The notes under the pieces: generated by a model
Databases searched by the model: none
Told to the model about the DNA's origin: nothing
Seen by the model: only the letters and a program-made list of their open reading frames with translations
Part shown: one piece after another, positions 14,301-26,490 of the stretch
Layout: every line of letters starts with the position of its first letter
Position numbering within the stretch: the first letter of the stretch is position 1
Source: Cyanoderma ruficeps
Taxonomy: Eukaryota > Chordata > Aves > Passeriformes > Timaliidae
NCBI GenBank assembly: GCA_008694505.1
Contig: VZDJ01000090.1
Span: 4,953,521 to 5,017,520 of the forward strand
DNA length: 64,000 bases
Reading direction: 5' to 3'
Position numbers and translations under genes: made by a program

Positions 14301-14689
14301 TTAGGCCCTGTAGCTCAAGGGCATTTCAAGGACTCATTTAAAACCGAGACAAAGGCTTTACAGGTGGGAGAAGGAGGAGCTGCCATCACACTGCTGTTGA
14401 GATGGTCTGGTCCTTGCTGGATTCCTACTGCTTCCCATCCACTCAGATTAGAATGTGCAAAGGAGAAGAAAACTATGTCTCTTTATCCAGGAAAGTTGAA
14501 AAGGCATAAATAAATAAATAAACCTGTTCCCTTAATATTCTAGACTGGATTTCTATGAAGGGAAAATGAAAGGGGGAGAATGAGAAAACCATAGAGTTTG
14601 TCCTGTGCAGCATAAATCTGCCATAGCGTCCAAGCTTCTAGGTGGTGGGCTTGCACATAAAATGGCCTTATTTACTCTCCTACGATTTT
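8366..14689. other. unique noncoding DNA
   Basis: No supportable gene or mobile element. A short G/T-rich tract sits at about 8370-8404. An 8-bp hairpin lies at 12657-12678 (GGCTCTTG, 6-base loop, CAAGAGCC). An (AAAT)n run lies at 14507-14522. ORFs of 95 to 130 codons (for example 9635-10024 on the minus strand and 11294-11684 on the minus strand) overlap each other in several frames and carry no recognisable motifs. Confidence 0.55.
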
Positions 14690-14699
14690 TAAAGTGTTT

Positions 14700-14850
14700 T
14701 CGGTGCGCAGAGCTAAAGCATTTTTTAAAGACTGCTTCTCAGGAGCGCTCTGTAGATGGCATCTCTGTGTCCTTTTCCAGGAGCGGGATCGGCGACGAAC
14801 AAGTGGAGTGCCATTGCCATCTGCTGGCAAACGGCGATGTTGCCTTTCAG
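14700..14850. promoter_or_regulatory. CpG-rich patch with two convergent CTCF-like motifs
   Basis: About nine CpGs occur in roughly 140 bases, in an otherwise CpG-poor window. On the minus strand 14814-14827 reads CCAGCAGATGGCAA, matching 13 of 14 positions of the CTCF core consensus CCASYAGRKGGCRS. On the plus strand 14749-14762 reads TCTGTAGATGGCAT, a weaker match (11 to 12 of 14). The two point toward each other with 51 bases between them. The C-rich repeat at 14892-14928 follows directly. The motif matches are seen in the sequence; boundary function is inferred. Confidence 0.45.
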
Positions 14851-14891
14851 TGGGTTATTTTATTGGTTTGGGATTGGGATTTTTGTGCTCC

Positions 14892-14928
14892 TTTCCCTTT
14901 CCCTTTCCCGTTCCCTTTCCCTTTTCCC
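14892..14928 (+). repeat. (CCCTTT)n imperfect hexanucleotide repeat
   Basis: Six CCC runs (14895, 14901, 14907, 14913, 14919 and 14926) are separated by three or four bases. The minus strand therefore fits the canonical G-quadruplex pattern of four or more G3 runs with short loops, and the plus strand could form an i-motif. It lies about 70 bases downstream of the CTCF-like motif. Confidence 0.85.
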
Positions 14929-14959
14929 AGCTCTAACACAAGTGAAACACTGTGAACAG

Positions 14960-17900
14960 GTGTCCTCCTCGGGTGTTTTGGTGGAGTGTGCGTGTGGAGT
15001 TTCCAATCTGGATGGCTTGTTTGTACCTGGAGGCCTCATTGCCCCAGATTCTCAAGCAGGGGGAGAGATGCAGCCCAGGCCCGACAATGACATAGTTGCT
15101 ACCATTCCACAGGCTACTGAAGGTCCATCTTGCAGATAGCACAGGCACCACTGTATCCACGTGGGACAGAAGATGTAGCTCTACCATGGTTTGGGAAAAT
15201 GAACTTTGCCACCTCTTGCAAAGCATTTCGGGAGGGACTGTACCATTCTCTGTACGAAAGAGTCGGGGTTGTGTGCAAAATAAAGACCCCTCTGAAATGC
15301 CACACACATCCCAGTCCTCAGCAAGCTGAGCAGGCCTCATCCGCCACAACACCTGTGCATTCAGTGTTGTGGGAAAGGGTTTCTCTACCCAGCTCCAGTC
15401 AGTTTCCTTTGCCCTTGTAGAAGAGCAGTGCACCAGTGCTCTGCTGTCTTTGCAGGGCTCCCAGAGCAGTGCTGACCTTTCCCCACTTGCAGCAGGTGCA
15501 GGAGGTGTGACAGGATCAACCCTGCCTCTTCTAACCCCAGATAAATGAAGGTACTCTTGATGTCCTTTCTCACAGTGTGGTATGAATGATCATTTTTATC
15601 TCTGAAGGGGAAACAGAGGTAAGGGAAGCACCCAGCATGGCACAGGAACTCGGCACAGCAAGAAGTGTAACGCTGACCTGTCTTTCCTCATAGGCACAGT
15701 AACATAAGTAGATCCAGGTGTTAGTGAAAGTTGAGGGCACCTGGATCTCCATCCCCTCTCTTATAAGCTCTAAGCTCTTTGTGTTGACCATGGAGGATTA
15801 CCCTGGAGGCAGGTATTTGATCCTGAGCTAGAAACAAGTAGGGTCCACGAGGCACATAGGGGGATGCATGTGGACTACTCCTCTACAGCTGTAGAAATAG
15901 TCATGATAGTGAGGGGGAGAGGTGAAACGGTGCAGGGGAAAAACTTCTTACTTTCATGGAAAATACTCCTTGTCAAGACCATTAGTGTAAATTTGATGAA
16001 AATTTTCTGAGAAAACTTTCCCTCCTTCTGATCTAGGGGAGACAATGAAACAGTAAAGTGTCCTGAAAACAAAAAGCATCATCTCTGTCTCCTGTCATCT
16101 TTTCATCTTTTTCTCTTTTTATTTCATACTGTTTTCCACATGTCTTTTCTGATAATCTTTGGTTTATTTCACAACCTCAAAACACATCTCAAAGATCTCC
16201 ATCTTTCTCTGATAAAGAATTCTGACTTTCTAGCTATTCCTAACCACTGGCCAGTCAAGACTATACCAGCACCTAGCTCCAGGTGTGTTTTCTCCTTATG
16301 AAAGACATCCCTGCCTTCACAAGCCAGTGGGCAGAGAGCAACCCAGCTGTAGATCTCTCTATCAATAAAGCAACTTGGGACAAAAAGCTCTAAGTGAATA
16401 GGAGTTTGGGGGGGCAAGACATGGAGAAGGAGCCAGAAACATCAGGGAATATCCACACTCAGCTAAGCAGAGCAGGGCAGGATGTGTGTGGGATGGCATC
16501 TGGGACTGGTGAGTCACAGCTACACATACAAGGACCCCATAGTTAAAAGTTCTCTGAGGGAGATAGGGGCTTCTTTGTGAGAAATTGTGAAATTACCTAT
16601 GCTGTAGATAAAGATGAAATGCCATTTTTAATAGTTTTTAGCACCGAGGGACTGCATTCACTTCCATTTTTTCTGTCCTGGGCTCTGACCATCATTAGTC
16701 CAGCACATTCCCAATCAGTTTCTTCATCCCCAGTGCTCCCCATCTGCTTCAGGCAGAGAATTGCTAAGCAGAAACACTTCTCTGTAAGCTCTGACAAGGA
16801 AAGCCAAAGAGCAAGGATGTGGAAATTGCCTGGGGAAATGGAAAAGGAAAGATAAAGGAATGAGGAAGAATGGTTGGTTACAGTAGATGATTGGAAATCA
16901 TGTGGTCTGGATTTCTTTTTCCTGGTTTGCATTTGATTGTGATTTGTTTCATAGTCACCCATAGCTGAATTTTCATTGCCCAGCACAGAGGATAAAATCT
17001 GTGCACTTTCAGTCTTGATCTCTTCACGTTACAGTGTAGGAAGGTGCAAAAAAATTCCCAAATACTGGTTTGTTCTGTAAAGCCCTTTAAAGGGTCCACT
17101 TGAATTCAAGTAAGAGCAGCATTTGAAGCTGTATCAGTTCCCTGTCCTGCAGCCAACAGAGAGCAGCATAGTTACACACATCATGCATTCTCCTCAATCC
17201 AATCCAGTGCACAGTGCTTCCCTGTGACTGCTCATCCACCTGGTACTGGTTTTCCTGGCCTTGCTTTTGGTTGTGGGTGCCACAGTGAGTCCCAAGTGCT
17301 GCACCCACTGTCCCCTCTGTGCCAGAGAGAGATTCTGGCCCCAGGCGGGGGTGTCTCCCAGAGAAGAGTCCTGTGTGGGCAGCCAACTGCCCATTTGATG
17401 TGGGAAGCTCTGTTTCCAAGAGGGAATTGAGTGCTCCAGGATCAGTAAGGTGGGATGAAGTAGCAGAGACATTTTTCTGTTGTTGCAGGTTATATTGCTC
17501 ATCCGGCAGGTAAATCTTGCTAGTGACACTGTGAGTAGTCACTGAGGATACTACTATCTGCATTCCATGAGTAGGCCTGCCAAGAGACTTCCCTTCTGCT
17601 GGCAGGGAGCTGCACAAGCAACACAGCAATGGGGATGATGAGCCTGAAGTTGCCTGCAATGGGGAGCAGGATTCCCAAGGACCATAGAACCTACATGTAA
17701 ACACAGTGAGAGGATCAGTCCCAGAAGATGCTCTGATGGGTTGAAAACACAGGTCCTGCATGGGGCAGTATCTGCACATTTCCTCCTGGGCTGGCAGGGT
17801 GATGTGGCTGTGGTGTGGAAATGCTACGCTAGAGCAGGTGCTTCATGAGGGAATATATCCTGGTCTGGCGAACTGACAGGAGACTTTGAGAGGCTGGATA

Positions 17901-19959
17901 TCAACCACTGCAGCATGCTATCTCAAGTGGGAAGACAGCTCAGGAACTTTCTGTCACAGAGGAAATGTTGGCCCAGTGGGAATAACAGCATTGGTAGACC
18001 ATTGTTACCAATGCCAAGTCGAGCTCTCACTAAGCCTTGAGCTGGAAAGAGTGATAATAACCTTCAAAGCTTGCTTGTTGGTTTGTTTAAAACAAACTTG
18101 GCAACAGACTATGAAAATGTTTGCCATCTCTTGTATTAGAGAGTTAAGCTAGGTAGCATGAGGCTTTGTTCTGTCACGTATTGCCCGTCCGATAGAGAGA
18201 AGTCTGTCTGGGCTTCAAGCCCATTTGCAAAACAGGGGTGCCAGCACTGCCTGAGCTCTTCAAGAGAGCTGTGTGGATGGAAAGGTGGGAGTATGGGTGT
18301 TGGACACCTGGGTGACTGAAAGGTGGAGAAATATGACATAAAAATTTAAGGAGGGAAGGGAAAGAATGCTGGTCAGAGGGTGGTACACTCTTTCTCAACG
18401 TTTGTGATGGATTGGGTCAGATCTCCTGACTCGTGACCTATCAGGTGGATGTGTGAGGATTGCCTTAGCAGGCTCTGGTTCTGAGGGCAAATAAGGAAAG
18501 GCCACAACTTTGTTGATACATGACTGTGCCACACCCATTTGCTGGTATTAGTTGACTACAGCCATACTGATACCTCTTCCCTATCTGTAAAGGTTGGGAT
18601 GGGCAGGATCCACTTCCAAAGTAACCAATTCTTCCCTTGTGACTGCAGGCATAGCCTGGACAGGGAAATGGGCTGTGTCTCTCTGCTAACACACATACAC
18701 ACACACACACACAAGCCACAGAGAATTAGCCAGATGGTTTCACTTGAAAAAAATCAAAAGTACAAAGCCATCTGCTCTCCTGTTCTGGGGATCATGAACT
18801 TGACTTCTCGTCTACTGGTATAAATTGAATTTCACGGAGTGCAGGCAACGCATGTATGCCCCCAGTTTAGAAATCGCTAGGCCTGATGGGGCCAAGAGGG
18901 CTGGAAACATCTCCATTACTTGAGTTTCCTGTGGCCAGACGTTCCCAGCACGTGTTGCAGTAACCCTTCCACTGCGAGGCAAATGCCAGCTAAATAGCTA
19001 TTAGTTGTGGGAGGGCAGGATCCGCACAAGGCTCCGGAATGCCCAGCTGCCTGGAGCCTGTGTGTGACAGCAGAGGGAGTGCTCACATCGCTCTTGGACA
19101 GGGATTTGGCTGCTGCTCTTTCCAAACAGGAACGAGGAGGGAGAGGGCACTGCTTAGCGGATGAGTTAGACACTCCTGGAGAAAGAAATCCAGTCCTTGA
19201 GCAGTGCCTTAGATGCTCGTATATCAGACTGAGGTGACAGAGGAATGACATTGTCACAGCAAGCAAAGGGACCCCCCTACAAGTGGAGATGAAGTGTTTG
19301 CCTAGTTGGCACAGAGACGAGGACAGTACCTATGGATCATTTACTGGAAAGGCACCCTGGACAAAAAGTTATTGTTTAGGGCAACCCTGAATAGGGAGTA
19401 AATAGAGCTTAGAAGCCAAAATCCTTCCTTCAGCACTGGCTTGAACAGGCAATTTGGACCTGATTTTGTTCTACCACTTCTGAGTTTGATTTGTGTGATT
19501 ATCTCAGAGAAGAAGTCTCCTGGCTGGAATTGTTGTAGAAAACATGGCAATCAATTCAGCATTGCAAACTAATGCTTAGTTTGTATTATTAGTGCATAAT
19601 TGTTTAGTTAGCTGTTGCCAACACTCGTGTTTTGTTGTGAGGCTTGTAGTATTTATTGTGTTTGTGAAAGCCTTGCTGTTGAAGTCAAGATTTTTTTTTC
19701 TTTCATTGAAGCAGTATGTTTCTGGCCCTTGTGCTTTTGCTGAAGAATATGGAAAGATTAAAAAGCAAGGGGAATAATGAAAAGAACCTAACATTTATTA
19801 CTTGGAAAAAACCCAAAACCTCATGATTTTGAGCTTTGAGGGCCCGACTCCTGACTTTTTTTTGTACTGCAGTATTGGTAATGTGGCACTGAGAAAGCAC
19901 ATTGTGAATTGTGTTGGTTTCCTAGGAAGTTAAGTGCTCAAGGAGTGGCTTTCATCCAT
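14960..19959. other. unique noncoding DNA
   Basis: No supportable gene. A degenerate MIR-like stretch may lie at about 15588-15680 (minus; 'ctctgaaggggaaacagagg' on the plus strand), but it is too diverged to be firm. The longest ORF of the window (17087-17779, minus, 230 codons) lies here; it has no recognisable domain and several other frames are open across the same bases, so I do not call it a gene. Confidence 0.5.
18689..18713 (+). repeat. (CA)n dinucleotide microsatellite
   Basis: A 25-base AC repeat with one interruption (a T at 18696). Likely length-polymorphic. Confidence 0.95.
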
Positions 19960-19965
19960 TCAAGA

Positions 19966-20361
19966 TTATGCAAAGGTACCGCATGACTCTTGTATTCAAG
20001 AAATATAGTTGTAAAATTTCAAATGCTGACAAGTAAGTTGAAAATTAAAGATAGTTTCTAAAGCAAAAAACAAACAAGATTCATCAAGACAAGCCCTGTT
20101 CAACAAAAGCTTTAAAGCACAAGCTTACTTTTATGCAAAGAAATGGTCCTTTTATGCAAAGAAATAATCCTGCTGACTTCAGTAAATTGTGTTGTGTTCA
20201 TACCCAAATGATTCTGCAGAGAAAATAGGCTGGAGGAAACAAAACTGGGAAGCGCCAGTGGACAGTTCATGAATTGGAGAAGGTAGAATTAAGCTAATAA
20301 ATGATTCATTCAGAATTGTTTACCCAGCTTTAGCTAGCATCAGGAGGGAGAGAATGCAAAT
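19966..20361. promoter_or_regulatory. cluster of octamer-like (POU) motifs
   Basis: ATGCAAAG occurs at 19968-19975, 20133-20140 and 20154-20161, and the exact octamer ATGCAAAT occurs at 20354-20361. The middle two sit inside a 21-bp tandem duplication (20129-20149 and 20150-20170). All four are on the plus strand. POU factors bind ATGCAAAT; the ATGCAAAG variants differ at the last base. The motifs are seen directly; regulatory function is inferred. Confidence 0.35.
20129..20170 (+). repeat. 21-bp tandem duplication, two copies
   Basis: Units 20129-20149 and 20150-20170 share TTTTATGCAAAGAAAT and end in GGTCC and AATCC, differing at two of 21 positions. Each copy carries an octamer-like motif. 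Confidence 0.9.
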
Positions 20362-22896
20362 GGGGCTGATTATCCAGATTCACTTTGTGTCAGTGAGTTG
20401 TTCTTGGCTCAGGAACTCTTCCTATAAAGGGAACAGTTGAACACTCCATCATTTGAGAACATTTATCATGGAATTGGACAAAAGTCTGAGAACGCAGTGC
20501 AGGAAATCCTCATGGCTGAGCAAAAGGCTGAATTCCCCAGGTGCTCTCTCCTTATCTGCTACCATGCCTCAGTGTTGGTAACCATGCAGATTACTAGCAG
20601 AATTGCCTGAATGGAATTGCACTGAGGGAATTCTCCCATAAGAGTTGAACACAATAAGGGTTGCTAATAAAGGTACAGCAAAATCCTTGTCAAATAGCTA
20701 AGTCTTTCTTGCGAAGAAAAAAAAAAATAGCTAAGCTAAACTTAAAATGCCTTGCTGATTCCCTGAAAATCCTTACCCACCTCTGCCTCAAATGAGGATT
20801 TTGGAGGCTGGATACACCCACCAGTTCTAGTGACAAGCTGCAGGAAGCCCAAGGCAAACCCTGCACTGATGGTACTACTCAAGACCAGCTGAATTTCCTG
20901 TTCTCAGTGCCACTTAACAAGCAGCCCACGCCAGGCAGTACAGGGACACAGCAGAGCAGCAGGCAGGCCTGGCTGTTTTGTAAGCTGTGGCAAACAAGGA
21001 CTGTTAGTCAAACAGAGGACAGAGTAATCTCTTTGTGTGTGAGATACCTTTAATTGGGTCGCCTCCCTTGAAAACTGACTGACATAGCCCAAAATCTGAT
21101 GGGAGCCAAAATTGTGAGTTGAGAGTATAGGGCAAGACTTGTAAACAGTTTCCTGGGTGTGCTTGAGGGTAGAGGAGGAAAAGTCCCGTGTGGTAACAAA
21201 GTTATTTTCAGATACTGTTATGACATCGTGGAGAAGAGGGCCTGGGGGGACATGGACCCTGCACCGCTGTGAATTCAGAATAGGTTGGAAAAACAGATTT
21301 CAGGAATGATTTTAATGTGGCTGATGCTTTTTGGGCAGCAGGGGTTGGCTAAGTGATTCGGCAGAGATCTTTCAACTTTACTTAATGAGATTCTAGTGGT
21401 GTTCTTTGTGGGGCAGTGCTGTGTAATACCCATTGACTCACTTGTAATTGCAAATGGCCAAGGACTCTGCTTTACAGATGGCCCCTCTCAGCATCGCTTT
21501 GGGACACGGGGGCTAATGATGTTGTAGGAGGAATGACAGCCTCTCCCTCGTGAACTCTGCTGCCTTCAGCACCTTAAGTTGTCTTTGGAGGTCTCCCATC
21601 CAAGAATCCAAGTCAATGCTCCCCTGGAAGAAAGAAGGAGATTTATGGTAGTTTGGAAGCCTGAGAGAGACATCATGACTAACAAGCTAATTAGCCCCTC
21701 AAAAGCTGATAGACAAATGGAGAGAGGAAGAGTCTGTAACCTGCAGCCTTACATTTTACACACCGTGAGGCAGCAGCTTGTCTGCAGGGGCCAGCAGAGT
21801 TCGACAGGAGAGCAGCTTCCAGTGCCTCTGCTTTCCTCTGACAGCCCGAGGTGGCAACAGAGCGCCCCGTGCCATGCAGGGGACACTGCAGCGGCAGCGG
21901 TCACTCACACGGTGTCCTTTGAAACGAGATGTCTGAGGTGCAGGGAAGGGAGCACCTGGTGCTGGAGCCAGGGTGGAGCTGGTGGAGGAGGGAGTGCTGA
22001 GGAGCCCTTTGTGCCCTACATTCCTCGAGGCTCCTGCAGTACAGGCTTTAAAGAGAGAGGGAGCAGCTCACCCTACCTCCATCTGTGTGAAATAGACGGA
22101 ACATAAGAAATGTTTTAAATAATTGAATAATGAAATGAATATATTAATGCTGAGAGAGCGAGAGAGGGCTGCTGGGCTGGACTTATTCAGCCAAACAGCC
22201 CCTGACAAGCCAGGAAAGAAGTAGGGTCAGCATTTATTCCTCTGGAGAGGATTGAAGGTGGGGTACTGTGTTCAGTGGCTGTGTACAGAGCTTTTCTTTC
22301 CTTCTCCTATTTCTTTTTTCAGTGATTCCACCTGCCTTTCTTTCTTTAGGTAGCCTTCTCTGTCTCACTGTCATTCTTTGCTGTCTCTAGGTTTTCTTTC
22401 TCCTCTGTTTTTTTTTTTTTCCCTCTTGCGTCATCCTTCCCTTTTGCAATCTTAGCTTCCCATGGTTCTATGATGTTTAAGCCTCCAAAACACAGGCAGG
22501 GTGCTCAGAGAGCATATATCCATCTTCAAGACATACACTCACTCTAATTCTGTAGCCACTTTATCTCTTAGAAGCATTTAATTACACGTGAGATTCATCT
22601 ACTATCCAGATACTCCACGTCTCATTCAGGAGACAAGTAACATCGTAACATCAAGTGTAATACATTTCTAGAAACTCTTGGATGGCTGACAGCTGAGGTT
22701 GGCAGTCAGAACCACCAATTTTCTGATGTAGGAATCCAATTGCAAAAGTGAGCTAGGTTTGGTAAGTCAGGCAATAAATGGCACAGGAGTTGGCATTAAG
22801 AATGGTTGAATTTTAGTTGCAGTGAAAAATGTGCCATGAGGGAACTGGCCACAAACAGCTGCTGCACATCACTCATTACACCCAGCTCTGCCAGTG

Positions 22897-22944
22897 CCCC
22901 TCCCTACCTTGCCCCCCTTCCCCCAGCTCCCCCATTATCCCCCC
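22897..22944 (+). repeat. C-rich tract
   Basis: Runs of 3 to 6 C at 22897, 22902, 22912, 22920, 22929 and 22939 are separated by short spacers. The minus strand fits a G-quadruplex pattern. An unrelated 77-codon minus ORF across it is G/E-rich and an artefact. Confidence 0.8.
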
Positions 22945-23604
22945 AGCTCTCCCAAATTTGGGCTCCCCACACCAGCTTTGCAGTGCCCCTCCCTCCTCCA
23001 TGGCTTCCCTGCAGCCTCCTCTGCTCTCCCTGCTACTTAAGGACCTAATTTCTGTTTGTGGAGGCTTCCAACATTGCTGATGCATGCAGAGGTTTGTCAA
23101 AAAGATCATTCAATTCTAGAACATTACAGGAAAACCTGCTGATTCCATCAGGTGTAACCTGAGTCATATTTCAGATCCGGAATCCAAAGTACTTAAGGAA
23201 TCATCCAGCCATTTTTTGTTTGTAAATTTAAATGAAAATCATTTAGTCAGTGGCTGCGCCTGCTAGAACACTTTTTAATTTTTTTCCTCTTCCTACATAT
23301 TTCTGTTTTAATTATTTTGGGAGCAGAATCTTCAGAGATCTTGTAGTCCTGACTCTTGTAGTCATTAGGGTCCTGTCACCTAGGCTAAACAAAGACATTA
23401 TGCTTCTGTTGTGTTTTACTAAGTGTGCACGTTTGGGAGCTTTTTGTTGAAATGTTAAAATGTACAGTGTATGAATTAGGAATGGTTTCAGGAGCACGTG
23501 AGAAGGGAGTAATGAGCTGAGAGGAGCCAGGAGCTGGAGGAAACTGATTTTCCTCTTGTGATTATGAGAAGACTCCACAAGTCGATATATGTGGGGTAGC
23601 CTGC

Positions 23605-23662
23605 ATTTCAAAAAAAACAAAACAAAAAAAGCCCCCAGGAAAACAAAACCAACAAACAGATA
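23605..23662 (-). repeat. A/C-rich low-complexity tract
   Basis: Runs of A broken by CAAAA and CC groups; the reverse complement matches the G/T-rich style seen at 481-575 and 63538-63820. Confidence 0.7.
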
Positions 23663-25429
23663 AAATATACTAAATACTTACATAAAAAAGTAATTATGGA
23701 AGAGGGAAGAGCCCGTGGAATGGATCACAGAAGCAGCTGTTGAGGACAGGAGAAGCGGGTAGAGAGAAACAGATGATTTCCTGGGTGCAGCATGCAGGGA
23801 CAGGTGGGGAGGAGGAAAGCATGGAGAGTTTAAAAGTGGCAGCTCTCTCCTTCATCTGGGAAGTTATTTCTTATGCAGAGTGAATGTAACCCTCCAATGT
23901 GTCTTCCTGTTAGTGACACCCAGGAAATGTTTTATGGATGAGGCTCCATCACCTGTTGGCATGAGAAGGAGAAGGCAGAGCCACTGGTGATGGATGATCA
24001 CTTGGAAACTGCACTGTGTCCTCTACACCCTCTGCCTCTCTCTCCATACCTCTTTATCATGCATCATTGCAGTAGCATCCACCTGAGGCTGCCAGGAAAC
24101 TCCCAGTTCCCAGCTTCTCTCCCTCTTAACTTCCCAGATGTTCTGATATACTTCCCCTCTTCTGAAACTGCTTTTCTAAGTCAGAGATGTTGTCACCTAA
24201 ATGGATGAACTGTTAGCATTTCTCTAGGTGACAGCAAGAGAGAGAATTCTTCTCTGAAGACATTGTATAGAACATCTTGCATGTTAACCCTTCTTTACTC
24301 AGAGTGCATCCTGGTGTGAGTCAGGTAGTTTTGTGACATAGGGGAAAAGGAACAGGATTTTGCAGCTTTACAATTATTTTATTTTGGACTGTAGCTGCTG
24401 ATTGGAAACCTTTGTGTACAGTACTTTTTTTGGGGTTGGTTTGTTTTTGTTGAGTTTTTTTCCAAATTACCATTTTTTTGCATCTCTCTTCTCATTACAA
24501 ACTACAGTTGCTAATGCTGTGGGAATGGCAGATAATTCCCACAGTGAGGACTGGAAAGCTTGGCTCACAAACCAGGTCATGATCACAGACTAATTCAGGA
24601 GAGACACAGAGGTTTCAGAGGTGGTTGGCCAATCCCCGTGATGGTACTTGATTGCTGAGGAAACTGTAAATTCAAGCACTTGTCAGAATCCCATTTAATA
24701 AAAGTAATTATACAGACGCAATTGAAAAACATAGATAGAGCCTAAGTACTGGCTAATGTTTTAGCATGTCTGTTCTTGGATAGTGCAGTCTCAATTAAGC
24801 CTTCCCATTCAATCCCTGGCCATCAGGTGCTCCCTTCTGTGAATGCCAAGCCCAGTTTGCAGAAGCAGGTCTCTGACTGTGAGCTGTGTTATTGCCATGC
24901 CAACCCTTCCTCTCTTCCTGAGTCCCTGAGTCCCATCTTTGTTTCTGCTTCCTGCAGGAGGTCTTGTGTTAGTTCCACATTAATCAGTAGGCACTTCAGT
25001 GCATCACTTAATCTAATCTAGGTGGTACCCAGGCTTTCCCATCTTCTCTACTTCTCTGTAATCAGGAGGGTTATTTCAGTGTGGGGGAGCCCCAGAAAAG
25101 CACAGTGCACTGGTGGTACACTGCAGGCAGACAGCAAAACCCCAGGGCTGTTTCAGACATACAATTCTGGCTCCTGCTACGGTGGCAATGGTACCATAGC
25201 CAGGCACCTCCAAACTGTGGGGTTTTTATCAGCCTCCTAAGGGTTTTCTTCCCTAGCTGAAGCCAGAGGAATTCAGATGATGCTGAGGGAATTGAGCTGT
25301 GCCTGCGTTGCACCTAAAGGCAGGCAGAATAATAACACCGGGCTGACAGTGTCCTAAACACCTGCCCGACTCCCATCCATCCCGCACACAAATGTGCACA
25401 CACTGAGCACATCCAGAGGCTTTGGGAGC

Positions 25430-25960
25430 CGCGGGAGATGGACGGCGGAGCACATCGCTGTGGCACTGCCCCACCCCGAGCACCAGGATCTGGCCTGATT
25501 GCCGCCGAGCTGGGGATACGGGCTAATAATGCGTCCTCAGGAGCGACTTGCCTCCCCTGTGTGGATTTTCCCTCCTCCCCCTTCCTTCGCCTGAGTGTTT
25601 AGTTCTGAAAAGAATAATTTATCAAATCATTTTTATTCAGCTTTGGAGGAGGAAGAAGAAGGATGGTAGGGGAAGAAAGGGCCCTTTGCTGTTTTAATTG
25701 CTTTGCGGCGTACTTGTGAGAGTGGAGCCGGGTTTATCAAAGCCGGCGCAGCTGAGTCCCTGCCTGCCGCTAATGAGAGCTGCCACGTGAGCAGCCAGGC
25801 TCCTCCGATGGACCAGATAGTGCCTCCAACCAGGCAGGGACTCCGACATTTAGCAAGTTAATTCAAACGAGGAGCTGGAAACTTTAAACAATAAGCTGGG
25901 GGAGATGATTTTACGAGGAGTTTGGAATCAAATCAGTGGGGTTATTTAGCTTAAAAAACA
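25430..25960. promoter_or_regulatory. candidate conserved enhancer (CpG-elevated, homeodomain/TCF motifs)
   Basis: Roughly 20 CpGs occur in this half kilobase, well above the rest of the window. Binding-site-like words are dense: a TCF/LEF core ATCAAAG at 25736-25742, the E-box CACGTG at 25784-25789, homeodomain cores TTAATTG at 25694-25700, TAATGAG at 25771 and TTAATTC at 25858-25864, and an AT-rich block near 25616-25638. There is no ORF with recognisable coding content. The mixture of preserved CpGs and TAAT motifs is the look of a developmental conserved noncoding element. Conservation itself could not be tested, so the call is an inference. Confidence 0.35.
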
Positions 25961-26490
25961 AAACAAATTGGCACACGCAGTCTAGGATGATGTCTGGCTT
26001 GACTATTTTTTTTCCCGATGATTCATTTCTGAGTCAGGTGTCAGGGTCTAAGAAAAAGGAGTTTATATTTTTCCCTTGACTGAATGACTCTCAAGGAACC
26101 AGCTGAATTCCTGGTGCTCATTCATTTTATTTTGTGCCTGAGGGTGTCTTTCGAGAACAGAGCTGTGTGCTGCAGTGACTCCAGAGTGCTGCCATGGAGG
26201 GCAGTGAGATCTGGCCACAGGGTTGTGAGCACTGTGGTTCTTGGCTGGAGAGCTGCTAAAATCAGTGATCACCGGGTGCCAGCTACACCTTTGGGAAGAG
26301 CTGCCAGGGTTTCCAGGGTGCTGTGCAAACTGCCTGGCTTTGCACAGCTCAGTCAGGGTTCCACTGCAGCCACCACGGCTCTCCTGCCACACACTGCCCG
26401 AGCAGCTGTGCAGCACCACTGGAGCAATCCCAGTTGTCCATGTCTGTCTGCCAAGTCCTAATCTCTGGGCACAATTTCCTTTCATTTCCA

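Larger units (their letters stand above)
20400..25290. other. unique noncoding DNA
   Basis: No supportable gene. Contains a 13-base T run (22408-22420), a C-rich tract (22897-22944), an A/C-rich tract (about 23605-23662) and a G/T-rich tract (24426-24462). The 175-codon plus-strand frame at 21579-22106 has no recognisable domain and overlaps GC-rich sequence where stop codons are rare. Confidence 0.5.

Noticed and set aside
14933..15433. 166-codon minus-strand ORF
   Set aside because: Several other frames are open on both strands across the same bases, which is what chance in a balanced-composition stretch produces. No domain.
21579..22106. 175-codon plus-strand ORF
   Set aside because: No recognisable domain or coding signature; part of it crosses GC-rich sequence where stops are rare. 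Length is within chance for 64 kb read in six frames.
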